A stretch of DNA of 64,000 bases, taken from contig NC_083698.1 of assembly GCF_033118175.1 (NCBI RefSeq), positions 69,161,001 to 69,225,000 on the forward strand, in the 5' to 3' direction. The notes beneath the pieces are model-generated. The model was not told the origin of the DNA. It did no database searches and saw only the letters and a program-made list of their open reading frames with translations. The position numbers and the translations under genes are program-made. Positions 32,105-43,602 of this stretch are shown here, piece by piece. How positions within the stretch are numbered: position 1 is the first letter of the stretch; the number at the start of each line of letters is the position of its first letter. The stretch is from Dama dama (taxonomy: Eukaryota > Chordata > Mammalia > Artiodactyla > Cervidae).

Positions 32105-34383
32105 GTACACAGTCCCAGCTGAGGTTAAACAAGGCTGACACTCTGGCCTTTTGGTTTAGCTTTCCTATGGTAAACACACATCCTTGACTTGGTCTGTTTA
32201 GTGCTGTGTTTATTCCATTCTCCTACTTTTAGTTGGTGATTTAAATGGTCTCTAAGCTTAGTGCTGAAGGGCTCTCACATGTTTCTGTGCACAGGAAGGC
32301 TTTAATGTGACTTATGGAGAGAATATGTGGGGAAAACTTCACACTGGTATGTTGGCTATGATTTCTGTATTAATGAGTCAACAGTATTTATTTTAAAAGG
32401 CATCTTTAAACTGAAACACATATTAATGCAAAGTTAGGCATTGGTTGGTTGATGAAAGTACTGTGATCAGAGGCTTGCAGAAATCTAACCCTCTACTGGA
32501 ACTACCAGCATTTTAAGGTTCACAGTGACTTGAAAAGGAACCAGTTGCATTTGCCTTTTTGGGGGGAATTTGAGAAATGCTTGTTGACCATTTATTATTT
32601 TTAGTGGAAGCCAAGACCATGATTTTTTCTGGTCCATAGGCAACTACTAACTAAATACAGTGAGATGGAAAAGTGAAATTTATACAGAAGATTCAACCAT
32701 AATTTTTGTTTCTTTCCTTACAAAACAAAAAACAAACAAACAAAAAAAACTGCTGCTAACGAACAACAGAATAAACCTAGAGGGTTCTAAAGCCTAGAAA
32801 AAAATTGTAAAGTGATAAAATCTTTGGTTGTAGAGATTTATCTATCCTGTTGGTTCCTAGCCCAGTTTCTAACACATAAAGAGGGCTTAAGGTATATTTT
32901 AGAAAATAGAGCAGATATAAGTTGGCACTGCAAGTAACTTAGTGATTTGATAGGGGAAAAATACAAGAAGCATTTACCTAGTGGTGACTAGTCAGAGGAG
33001 AGAACTTCAGCCTCTTTTAGGGTTGAAGCATCTCTGGGAGAACCATCTCTGTCACTGGAGTTGAGTAGTGACAAATATGTGTATCCCTAGACCTACCTTA
33101 CTGGGGTTTGTCATTAATTCTCTATGTGACCTGGGTCAAATGGTTATAATTTTTGCATCTTAGTTTCTAATTATTACTTTGATAATCACCTTGAGCATAA
33201 GACAACAGAGAAAATCACTTAAATTAAAAAAAAAAATATATATATATATGAGACCTGAGAATATAGGTAGATATGAATTCTGAGGGCCTGTACTGGAGAG
33301 AAAAAGGAGAAACACAATTTAAATGGAATTAAATTCATTTTTTATGAATTAAATGTTATCTTGAGCAGCTTGGGGTGGTCTAACCTGTTTGCTTTTTCGC
33401 TGATGAAAACCTCTATGGTCTACACTGAATGAAGTTGATGGACAAAACTCATTGGCAAAATATAAGGAAAAGAATCCAGAATCTTGGGAATAAAATAACA
33501 TTGAAGTGAGTTTATCTCTAGCAACTGCTCACCTCTCATACTATGACCTTTAAGTAGCATCGATTTGGCATTGATTTGATAACAACTTTTGGAATAAGAT
33601 AAGAAAAAAAGGAAGAAACCAATTCCAAAATAATAAACCTAATATTTTTTCTTGTATTACAACTGGAGATTGAATCTAGACCATGTTAGTAGTCATCAAT
33701 ATAAATACAAAATTTTAAAAAATCATTTTGGCCAACCACAGTCATACCCAGCCCTCTGATAAGCTACTACTCTCTGTATTTGGGATTGTGATCTTTTAAA
33801 AGCATTTTTAACATTACAATAAGGCATATCAAAAAGTACCTGGTATTTCTTTGTGTTAGTGTATTGTTAACTTACAGCTTCACTTTTTTAATGGAACTAT
33901 GTCTTGCTGGACATTAAACATCACTTGAAAGTCAGCTGGAAGCTTTTGCTTAATAAATCATCAATGCTTTGTGACAGGCTTTCACCACATATAAACTAGA
34001 CAGACAAACCAACAACTCCTAGCTTTAAAATGACTTTTATACATTATCTTTTCCCCTAAAGCTTTATACTAGTGTAATTTTTAGAAAGCATTTTAAGGAA
34101 TAGCAAAAAATGTGATGTCATAAAAAATACAATCATACACTAAACGCCCCCCAAATCAACCAACAGCAATGTCAATATAAGTGACAATTGGATAAACAGT
34201 TACTGTAGCTTCCTGGCAGTGACAATTACTGTTCTGCATGGATGCTTTCAGGTTTTATTTTAATAATAAAAATGTAAAAATGCCAAATTTCAGAAATCAT
34301 AAAATGTGCATCCTATCATTAAATAAATGGCAAGAATGAAATATATCATTGTCTTACTTAAGCATCATAGCAAACATATAAAA
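32105..34383. other. Unassigned sequence
   Basis: About 2.3 kb with only simple-sequence patches (aaacaaacaaac near 32733; A-run plus (AT)n at about 33225-33249). No repeat family or coding signal recognised. Confidence 0.55.
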
Positions 34384-34540
34384 TGGTATTACCATACCCT
34401 CCCCTTTTAAAATTAGATTAAGAAGTGAGTCTAAGGCTAAAAGAAGTGAAATAACTTTAACAAGGTCACAAAGCTAATATAGTGTTGGGGTTGAGTTTCC
34501 AATGACCTAATGCCCAAGCTTTCAACCACATTTGTATACT
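34384..34540 (-). mobile_element. MIR SINE (antisense)
   Basis: gaaataactttaacaaggtc, acaaagctaatatagtgttg, gggttgagtttccaatgacc, caagctttcaaccacattt: an antisense MIR with strong divergence. Confidence 0.68.
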
Positions 34541-34909
34541 TTCTCTAAACTACAAGCTAAGGACTTGGTAATCTTTTCCTGGTCAGAAATACTACACTTT
34601 TCATTTATATTCCCTTTTGTTATTTATCAATATATGTACAAACTTTATAACATTTCCATAGGCACTCTGTAATTCTCTTTTGTATTCTGCTATTTTTTTT
34701 TTTTACTTAAGTGGAATACTTATTAAGAAACAAAATCCCCAAACCCTTAGTTTTAGTCTTTTTTTTCCTAATTTATTTGAAAAAGTACATATCTGGAAAT
34801 AAGTCCAACTGAATTTGAAAATAATGTTCTCTCAGCATGTCTTGGTATGATCTTTATTTTCCTATAAATGGTTAAACATGAAAGAAGAATCATCAAATAT
34901 TAAAGGGCT
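34541..34909. other. Unassigned AT-rich spacer
   Basis: Contains a T-run near 34691-34703. Nothing recognised. Confidence 0.5.
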
Positions 34910-35340
34910 TCAGCATGGTAGCAGAACTGCCTACCTGTGGCAGATATGGTTGTTGCCTCTCTCAACATCGGCTTCAGTCTCCCTGCAGTGCTCTTTCCTG
35001 TCCTGCAGAGGGTGGTAGGCTAAATATTTCATTTCCTAGACAGCCTTGCAGCTGGAAGTCCCCACATGGTTTAGGTTCTGTCAATCAGGAGCACCTATAG
35101 GAGACTGGAATTTGGATATGCAACACCCATATGCTTGTGTGGATACATCAGGTGGGATGGGCTCTGGAGGCCATCCTGGTGACATCTATTTCTTAGGTCA
35201 TGGCCAATTATGGTGTGATCCTGGGCACAACTTTCTGGTTACAGCAGTGGTGGTAGACTCTTTTGCAGGGCAATTCTTTGGCAGTGTTTTGAAGGTCATT
35301 TCTCCTTCTCACACCCTTCCAACAATGTTGTAAGACCCTA
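34910..35340. other. Unassigned GC-richer block
   Basis: More GC-rich than its surroundings. Segments such as cagccttgcagctggaagtc and ggttctgtcaatcaggagca resemble an old interspersed repeat of unknown class. Two overlapping frames (34915-35100, 35046-35333 plus) carry no known domain. I cannot decide between an ancient repeat and unique sequence. Confidence 0.4.
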
Positions 35341-35341
35341 A

Positions 35342-35456
35342 TGTGCTCAGTTGCTCAGTCACGTCTGACTCTTTGTGACCCCATTGATTATAGCCCACCA
35401 GGACCTCTGTCCATGGAATTCCCCAGGCAAGAATACTGGAGTGGGTTGCCATAATC
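35342..35456 (-). mobile_element. Bov-tA/BOV-A SINE fragment (antisense)
   Basis: cagttgctcagtcacgtctg, actctttgtgaccccattga, aagaatactggagtgggttg. Only the BovB-derived tail half is present; the tRNA-like head is missing. Confidence 0.9.
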
Positions 35457-35652
35457 TGTTCTTAGATGTAAAGGTGCTAGAATGGTTTCTGTTCTGTACA
35501 GTTGAGTCCTAATTAAGATGACTTCTCTTACCTCTGATTTGTAGAATGTTTTCTTAACCCTTACACACTGTAAGATTTGGGGTAAATAGTTTGCTTTTAA
35601 TCAAATAGGAGTCATGTACTAAAATAACAGAAATTTCCCTTTCTTTCTGGAA
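35457..35652. other. Short unassigned spacer
   Basis: Between the two SINEs; nothing recognised. Confidence 0.5.
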
Positions 35653-35889
35653 CTACTCAAGATGAGTGTATGTGCTCAGTCGTGTCTGACTCTTTGCGAC
35701 CCCATGGACTGTAGTCCATCAGGCCCCTCTCTTCATGAGATTTTTCAGGCAAGGATACTGGAGTGGGTTGCCAATTCCTCTGCATTGGGAATCTTCCCAA
35801 TGCAGAGACTGAACCCATGTCTCCTCAGTCTCTTGCACTGCAGGCAAATTCTTTACTTTTGAGCCACTGAGGAAGTTCCTACTCAAGAT
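35653..35889 (-). mobile_element. Bov-tA SINE with 11-bp target-site duplication
   Basis: Body 35664-35878: BovB-type tail (ctcagtcgtgtctgactctt) and tRNA-like head at the right (cactgcaggcaaattcttta, gagccactga). CTACTCAAGAT is repeated at 35653-35663 and 35879-35889. Confidence 0.95.
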
Positions 35890-37191
35890 AGGAACAAATA
35901 AACTGCTCTCCCTAGGAAACAAACTTAAGATGAGCAAAAGTCTAAGGTGTTGAAAGTCCTGAAGTTTAATTTCATAAATGTTTTTCTTTTCTAAATTTTT
36001 AAAAAATCTTTTGATTTGTGTACTTACAGCCAGGCCTGCTGTAGGTTAATAAAAATGAACAGAAGACTTTCATTCATTATTAAGTTATTTACATGAACTT
36101 ACTGAAGAAATAGAGTAAGTTATTGTAACTTCTTTAATGGACTCAGGAATTGTTATCTGGGCACTAGAAGTGATTTAAAAAATTATTTTTTAGATTGTTA
36201 TTATGAGATATTGACAGGTTAGTTAGTACCTGTCAAACATTGTAAAGAAATGGCTATACTGTTTAATTCCAACATGTCATTTACAAATGATTTTTTTACC
36301 TGTTCCTTTACTTTTACTGTTCAAATGACAGAACTAAAATATACAGGGTAACCATGAGAGGCCTAATTATTTTGATGACATTTAGTATCCCATTATTGTT
36401 AGCCTCAAACATTTTTATTATCTTACTGTCAAAAATTCTATCTAAATTTATTTAAAAATTGGAAATTATAATGACATTAAATCAATTGAAAATTGGCTCC
36501 AGCTCCATTGTTATACTTCAGCACATCAATTGATTGAAGAAGTCAGCATCTTTTTAAATATGTTACTCTTAACATTTAGTGATGAGCATTTGCAGCCATA
36601 TTGTGTTTTCTCCATAAATGCCTTCCTTGCAATACCTAAGACATAGCTTTATACAGACTCAAAGTCAAGTTGTCTTAAAAGAGATATTCAGTAATGAGTT
36701 GATTACGGATCAGAGTTTCTAAGCAGTTCAGTTTTAGTTTTCAGTTGGAAATTTCCTTTTTTAAAATCTCTAAAATTGCTTCATTTATAGAGACAGGTAA
36801 GGAAATCTTTATAATCTACAGAGTAGTGTGAGCCATGGGGATGCTCTGTGTATTCCTTCCATCCGTCCTCATTGATCAGGACTTCTCTACTTCATATGAC
36901 AGTGTTTCTAGACTGTCTGTCCTAGACTTCCTGGAATGATTTTGGTCAGTTTCAATACTTTTTTTTTCCATTTGGTAATTGAAATTTCTTATCAGGATAC
37001 CTAAGCAGAACCCACCTGGACTTCCCCCTTTGCTCTATCTACTGTGCCCCCTGAGCCCCCATAGAGACTTAATATTAACTCATGCTCATATTTTATTGTT
37101 CAAACATGATCTGTATACTGTGCTACAGGTCACATTTAATCAAGTTTGTACACTCCCTTTTTGTTAGGCATGTGGAATGTCTCCAGTTTGT
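35890..37191. other. Unassigned AT-rich sequence
   Basis: About 1.3 kb. The frames at 36979-37167 and 37082-37312 have no recognisable domain; the second runs into the SINE. Confidence 0.5.
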
Positions 37192-37406
37192 CACTACTAT
37201 GTTTGTGTGTGTATTAGTCTCTCAGTCATGTCCAACTCTTGGTGACCTCATGGACTGTAGACCACCAGGGTCCTCTGTCCATGGAATTCTCCAGGCAAGA
37301 ATACTAGAGTGAGTTGCCATTTCCTTATGTAGGGGATCTACCCAAGGATCGATCTTGGGTCTTCTGTACTCCAGGAAGATTCTTTACTGTCTGAGCCACT
37401 ACTATG
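37192..37406 (-). mobile_element. Bov-tA SINE with 10-bp target-site duplication
   Basis: Body 37202-37396: ctcagtcatgtccaactctt, ctccaggcaagaatactaga, ggatctacccaaggatcgat, tctttactgtctgagc. CACTACTATG is repeated at 37192-37201 and 37397-37406. Confidence 0.95.
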
Positions 37407-37499
37407 AACAGTTGTAAAAAGTCTCACTTTTTCATTTAGATTAATTCTTTTGTCGATATTATCCAAAGTGGAATTAACAAGTTAACGGGCAGGAACAAT

Positions 37500-37630
37500 T
37501 TCATTCACTCATTCCTTCATCAAATATTTATTCATTTCCTCATATATATCAGAAATTGTGCCTGCTGCTGGGCATATGATGGTGATTATTAAAGATAAAA
37601 AAGATATGATTTCTGTCCTTAATTTTATAG
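37500..37630. mobile_element. L2-like LINE relic (tentative)
   Basis: ttcattcactcattccttca, tcaaatatttattcatttcc, gcctgctgctgggcatatga, tttctgtccttaattttata have the order of old L2-like segments. Diverged. Confidence 0.45.
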
Positions 37631-38332
37631 GTCTTGTCATAAATGCCTGATTACTCTCCAGAAAGAGTGAGCAATTTGCAGAACCCCCAACCTTTATTTC
37701 CTTCAATCTTTCTAATGTTTTAACATTTTTATTTCCTTTTCCCCCCATAGTTTAATGATTGTATCATGACACCTTAAAATTATTTTATTTACATTTGCTT
37801 GATTATTTGCAGGTGAAGATGCACTTTTCTTTAAAAATCATCAATTCATCTTTTCTCGCTGTTTTATTTTAATGGAATAATTAGTAAATTATTTTTCCTT
37901 TTATTAAAAGGAATTTCTGTTTTTCTGTTTTCCTGGAATGCTATTCTGAATTTTATATAGACAGTAAGCAGACACAACAGAAGAATGAAGTTTCACAATT
38001 CTAATAAATACTCTTCTTTGAATAAAATATACAATGAATTTAAAGATTATTAAAGCAATCATAATATAGTTGGTTTGAATGATTAAACAACCCCATGAGA
38101 TCTAATAGCACTTTTGCTTATCCATAACTATATTAACACTAATTTTATGACAATATAGCTAGAAGAAAAAGCATAATGAGATAATTAATGAATCCTTCAG
38201 GAAACAAAGCTAAATTAAACACATTTTTATTTACTTAAAAAGAAATCTTAAAGCAAAAATTATCAAACCATCATTGAATAGGTCTCTTCTTCAGAAGCTA
38301 CAGACATTGTGAATTGAAAAAAAATCCCCCTT
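37631..38332. other. Unassigned AT-rich sequence
   Basis: No feature recognised. Confidence 0.5.
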
Positions 38333-38341
38333 AGTCTGATA

Positions 38342-39309
38342 ACCATTCAATATCACGGTAATCCAAGCCTATGCCCCAATCAATAATGCTGAAAAAGCCG
38401 AAGTTGAATGGTTCTATGAAGACCTACAAGACCTTTTAGAACTAACACCCAAAAAAGATGTCCTTTTCGTTATAGGGGACTGGAATGCAAAAGTAGGAAG
38501 TCAAGAAACACCTGGAGTAACAGGCAAATTTGTCCTTGGAGTACGGAATGAAGCAGGGCAAAGGCTAATAGAGTTTTGCCAAGAGAACACACTGGTCATA
38601 GCTAACACCCTCTTCCAACAACACAAGAGAAGACTCTACACATGGACATCACCAGATGGTCAACACTGAAATCAGATTGATTATATTCTTTGAAGCCAAA
38701 GATGGAGAAGCTGTATACAGTCAGCAAAAATAAGACTGGGAGCTGACTGTGGCTCAGATCATGAACTCCTTATTGCCAAATTCAGACTTAAACTGAAGAA
38801 GGTAAGGATAACCACTAGACCATTCAGGTATGACCTAAATTAAATCCCTTATGAATATTCAGTGGAAGTGAGAAATAGATTTAAGGGACTAGATCTGATA
38901 GACAGAGAGCCTGATGAACTATGGATGGAGGTTTGTGACATTTTACAGGAGACAGGGATCAAGACCATCCCCGTGGAAGGGAAATGCAGAAAGTCCAAGT
39001 GGTTGTCTGAGGATGCCTTACAAATAGCAAAACGAAGAGAATAGTGAAACAAAGAGAAGCAAAAAGCAAAGGAGAAAAGGAAAGATATTCCCATTTGAAT
39101 GAAGAGTTCCAAAGAATAGCCAGGAGAGATAAGAAAGCCTTCCTCAGCGATCAGTGCAAAGAAATAGAGGAAAAAACATAATGGGAAAAACTAGAGATCT
39201 CTTCAAGAAAATTAGAGATACCAAGGGAACATTTCATGCAAAGATGGGTTTAATAAAGGACAGAAATGGTATGGACCTAACAGAAGCAGAAGATATTAAG
39301 AAGAGGTGG
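38342..39309 (+). pseudogene. BovB endonuclease domain and linker (copy F)
   Basis: Covers most of the apurinic-like endonuclease that would nick target DNA. Visible are the GDWNAKVGSQETPGV segment (about 38476-38520), the HKRRLYTWTSPDGQH segment (about 38622-38667) and the catalytic SDH-type segment as GSDHELL-like (about 38752-38775; the reading here is CGSDHELLIA). The linker follows with EVRNRFKGLDL and ETGIKTIP (39044 and upstream). Stops occur at cactgaaatcag (about 38666) and at agaagagaatag (about 39044), and a frameshift lies near 38840. It is separated by TAA at about 39310 from the long RT frame. Confidence 0.82.
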
Positions 39310-40530
39310 TAAGAATACACAGAAGAACTGTACAAAAAAGATCTTCATGACCCAGATATTCATGATGGTGTGATCACTCACCTAGAGCCAGACATCCTGG
39401 AATGTGAAGTCAAGTGGGCCTTAGGAAGCATCACTACGAACAAAGCTAGTGGATGTGATGGAATTCCAGTTGAGCTATTTCAAATCCTGAAAGATGATGC
39501 TGTGAAAGTGCTGCACTTAATATGCCAGCAAATTTGGAAACCTCAGCAGTGGCCACAGGACTGGAAAAGGTCCGTTTTCATTCCAATCCCTAAGAAAGGC
39601 AATCTGGAAGAATGCTCGAACTACTGCACAATTGCACTCATCTCACACACTAGTAAAGTAATGCTCAAAATTCTCCAAGCCAGGCTTCAGCAGTATGTGA
39701 ACAGAGAACTTCCAGATGTTCAAGCTGGTTTTAGAAAAGGCAGAGGAACCAGAGATCAAATTGCCAACATCTGCTGGATCATCGAAAGAGCAAGAGAGTT
39801 CCAGAAAAAAATCTATTTCTGCTTTATTGACTATGCCAAAGCCTTCGACTGTGTGGATCACAATAAACTGTGGAAAATTCTGAAGGAGATGGGAATACCA
39901 GACCAACTGACCTGCCTCTTGAGAAATCTATATGCAGGCCAGGAAGCAACAGTTAGAGCTGGACATGGAACAACAGACTGGTTTCAAATAGGGAAGGGAG
40001 TACGTCAAGACTGTATATTGTCACCGTGTTTATTTAACTTATATGCAGAGTACATCATGAGAAACCCTGGTCTGGAAGAAGCACAAGCTGGAATCAAGAT
40101 TTCCAGGAGAAATATCAATAACCTCAGATATGCAGATGACACCACCCTTATGGCAGAAAGTGAAGAAGAACTAAAAAGCCTCTTTATGAAAGTGAAAGAG
40201 GAGAGTGGAAAAGTTGGCTTAAAGCTCAACATTCAGAAAACTAAGATCATGGCATCTGGGCTCATCACCTCATGGGAAATAGATGGGGAAACAGTGGAAA
40301 CAGTGTCAGACTTTATTTTTTTGGGCTTCAAAATCACTGCAGATGGTGACTGCAGCCATGAAATTAAAAGACGCTTACTCCTTGAAAGGAAAGTTATGAC
40401 TAACCTAGATAGCATATTAAAAAGCAGAGACATTACTTTGCCAACAAAGGTCCGTCTGGTTAAGGCTGTGGTTTTTCCAGTGGTCATGTATGGATGTGAG
40501 AGTTGGACTGTGAAGAAAGCTGAGGGCTGA
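39310..40530 (+). pseudogene. BovB reverse transcriptase (copy F), longest open frame in window
   Basis: An uninterrupted frame (386 residues from the ATG at 39370) covers the RT domain from its start. Blocks in order are NKASGCDGIPVELF (palm start), PQDWKRSVFIPIPKKG, YCTIALISHTSKVMLKIL, QAGFRKGRGTRDQIA, YAKAFDCVDHNKLW (first catalytic Asp), and the YADD box at 40129-40140, followed by the thumb. It is closed upstream by TAA at 39310-39312 (CAA to TAA) and downstream by TGA at 40528-40530 (CGA to TGA). Both are C-to-T changes, the second at a former CpG. GDC for GGC/GVRQGC-type residue at about 40010 (RQDC for RQGC) is another lesion. Non-functional, but the least damaged RT here. Confidence 0.9.
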
Positions 40531-40907
40531 AAAATTGATGCTTTTGAACTGTGGTGTTGGAGAAGATGCTTGAGAGCCCCTTGGACTGCAAGGAGATCCA
40601 ACCAGTCCATCCTGAAGGAGATGAGTCCTGGGTGTTCATTGGAAGGACTGATGCTGAAGCTGAAACTCCAATACTTTGGCCACCTCATGCGAAGAGCTGA
40701 CTCATTGGAAAAGACCCTGGTGCTGGGAGGGATTGGGGGCAGGAGGAGAAGGGGATGACAGATGAGATGACTGGATGGCATCACCGACTTGATGGGCATG
40801 AGTTTGAGTAAACTCTGGGAGTTTGTGATGGACAGGGAGGCCTGGCGTGCTGCAACTCATGGGGTCGCAAAGTTGGACACTACTGAGCGACTGAACTGAG
40901 TCTGATA

Positions 40908-42311
40908 GTAACGTAAATGGGTTTCCCAACCTATTAATAACACTTCTATAGCCACAGCACTCACATAACCACTAAGCAAGTGGTTAAGTTCTCTGTTTAT
41001 CAGAGACAGCTCAGCCTTAGAGCATGTCTACCCTGCCTGTCTTTAGTGAGTCAGTGACTTTCCTTCCTACAGTTCTCAGGTCTTCCCTAGGCTTCCTCGT
41101 CATTGGAGTGTTGGACCCCAGGCCTCCTTTTTATTAGTTTGTATTCATTAACTCATTAACTTGTATTGCAAGGGAAAAGACTAAATATAGAAATCCTTTG
41201 GGGGAGCAAAACAACATATATAAATATGCAATAGCAACAATACTCACAAAGATCAGAGTAGACGTACATCTGTTTTGGGTTTGTTTTTTTAATTTTAGAC
41301 ACAGCAACATAATATTTGAGCAAATTACTTCACTGCTCCCTCTGAGTTTCTCTGTCTGCCAATTTTCAGATTTCCTTATCCAATCTCCTGCTCTCCAGGA
41401 CCCAAAAACACACATCACAGTTGATGTGATGGGCTGACATTGATAAAATCTTTAAAAAGAAGTTCTTGGATTGAGCCACGTGGGGTTACTGATATTTTCT
41501 CACTGTTTAAACCAACTCCAAGGCCAACTGTGTGTCTTTCTTTAGTCGAAATCCTCCAAAGCATATAAATGCTAATGGGGAACAGCAAAGTGAGGTGATA
41601 AAATCAAACAGAAACCATTGTCTGTCACCACCCAGGTTGATAGTGTGAAATGAACAAGACGTCAAACAAATCAAAATATATTATAAAGCAAACTTTTTCA
41701 CTTGTATATTGGGCATGAATAGAAGCAATTATTTTTCCCTTCTTGGTTACTAGAATGCTGGTGCTTCAGGGTAACAAATAGATCCTTTGGTTTTGTTTAC
41801 TCATTCATTACTTTAGAAGAATTTATTGAGTGATGACTGCTGGGCAATGGATTCTGCTAAGATTCATGAGGAATACAGAAAATATCACAGTTTCTCTCTA
41901 CCCATGAGGATTTAGCTGAGAAGGCCAAGACAGAAATCACAGAATAGTTTGAGAAAGATTCTAAGGCAAGCATATGGCAGTAGAGAGCAGGTTGAGTTTC
42001 TAGGTTTAATAGGAATTCAAAATAAGAGAAAGGTTACCTAAGTGTAGGTGATTAGGCCTGGGAAGACTTCTTGGGGGGAGGTTTCCAGGAAGAGAAGAGT
42101 TTTAAGCAGGGAAGCTGTGTCAGGAAACTGCTGAGTGATAAACACATGTTAGGAACTGGTTTAGAAAAGATGTGTCTTTAGGCTTGTCAAGAAGGCTAGT
42201 ATGCCCTTTAGTTAGTACACTGATATTTCTGTTTGCTGCACTGTCCCTGAGATAATATGATTCCATGTTGCTTCTCTAGATTGTTGAATTTTGATTTTAG
42301 GAGAGATTAAG
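40908..42311. other. Unassigned sequence with a possible L2 relic
   Basis: 41798-41935 (ctcattcattactttagaag, aatttattgagtgatgactg, cagtttctctctacccatga) resembles an L2-like segment. The rest shows nothing recognisable. Two opposing frames at 41134-41437 have no known domain. Confidence 0.45.
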
Positions 42312-43592
42312 TATCTTGATGGGCGGGTCTGTGTTCCCTCCCTGTTGCTCGACCTGAGGCCAAACTATGGTGGAGGTAATGAAGATAATGGCGACCTCCT
42401 TCAAGAGGTCCCATGCATGCACGGCTATACTCAGTGCCTCTGACCCTGAAGCAGGCCACTGCTGACCCACGCTTCTGCCAGAGACTCCTGGACACTCATG
42501 GGCATGTCTGGGTCCGTTTCTTGTGGGGCCACTGCTCCTTTCTCCTGGGTCCTGGTGCACACAAGGTTTTGTTTGTGCCCGCCAAGAGTCTCTTTCCCCA
42601 GTCCAGTGTAAGTTTTTGTGGTTCTGTGGTGGGGTTAATGGCTTATGCCATACCCAGGTCTGCTGCGCCGAGAACCCCTGGCAGGCCTCTGCTGACCCAT
42701 ATCTCCACAGGAGACGCTCAGACGCAGCTCTGGCTCAGTCTCTGTGGGTTGGGTGTGCGTTTTGTGACCTTCCCAGGTCTGAGCAGCTCAGGCGACCAGG
42801 TGCTTGGCGAACGCACTGTCCCAGGTGAGCCATGCATTTTAATCACTTCCCCGGTCCCGGCCGCTCAGTCTCCCAGGTGTGCCGGGAGAGCACCGTCTCA
42901 GGTGTGCCGTGTCTCCTCTGGAGATCTGATCTCAGGCTGCGACCCTCCTGGTGGATGTCAACCATCCTGGATCTCAGGAAGACATGGTTAGCAGCTGGGA
43001 GCCTGCTTACAGTTTGGTAGAAGATGCTGTCTCTGGGGCTGAGACTGTAGCAGTCCCCTGCCTTCCGGCTCTGGCTGTCACAAGCCTGCCTCTCTGCCTC
43101 TGGCGGGGACGGGCCTGTACACAGCCAGCTAGCTCTCCTTTGGTATTCCCTCAATCCTTTGTTCCATGAGCGGGCCAGGCTGCACATTAGGTTGTTAGGT
43201 TACAGCCTTTCGTGGAATAGTTCTCTTTTCCACAGTTGCTTTTAGGCATGTATTCTGTCTTTTTTTTTTTTTTCTCCCAGTTATATTGCCTTCTGAGATT
43301 CTAAAACTCACCACAGACTCACCTGTGAAAGGGTTTCCTACTGTGTGGAAACATCTTCTCCTTCACAACTCCCCACCCAGGACAGATCTCCGTCCTTAAC
43401 TCTTTTTGTCTCTCTTTTTGTCTTTTATATTTTATCCTACCTCCTTTCAAAGAGAATGGACTGCCTTTCTGGGTGCCCGGTGTCCTCCGCCAGTATTTAG
43501 AAGTTGTTTTGTGAAAGTTGTTCAGCATTCGAATGATCTTTAGATGAATTTGTTGGGGAGAAAGTCGTCTCCCCATCCTACTCCTCCACCAT
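42312..43592 (-). mobile_element. Orphan L1 5'UTR (antisense)
   Basis: Read on the minus strand from 43592, it starts aagatggtggaggagtagg, the L1-type 5' start with a YY1-like site, and continues through a GC- and CpG-richer 5'UTR of about 1.28 kb. No ORF1, ORF2 or 3'UTR follows; ordinary AT-rich DNA begins at about 42311. The sequence differs from the 5'UTR of L1 copy 1, so it is probably another L1 subfamily. A plus-strand frame of 192 codons (42413-42991) runs antisense through it and is not a gene. Confidence 0.68.
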
Positions 43593-43602
43593 CTTTAAGC
43601 TT

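Larger units (their letters stand above)
38333..40907 (+). mobile_element. BovB copy F, long, with 9-bp target-site duplication
   Basis: Body 38342-40898, starting in the endonuclease region (accattcaatatcacggtaa) and ending in the normal tail (gagcgactgaactg). AGTCTGATA occurs at 38333-38341 and 40899-40907. 5'-truncated by a few hundred bases but otherwise continuous, with no inversion. Confidence 0.95.

Noticed and set aside
35653..35889. tRNA-like heads of Bov-tA SINEs as tRNA genes
   Set aside because: They are tRNA-derived SINE heads with diverged arms and BovB-type tails, not functional tRNAs.
39370..40530. 386-codon frame as a possible host gene
   Set aside because: It is the RT domain of BovB copy F, bounded by stops within the element and flanked by the element's duplication.
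42413..42991. Plus-strand frame of 192 codons, fairly GC-rich
   Set aside because: It runs antisense through an L1-type 5'UTR; no known domain, and its openness follows from base composition.
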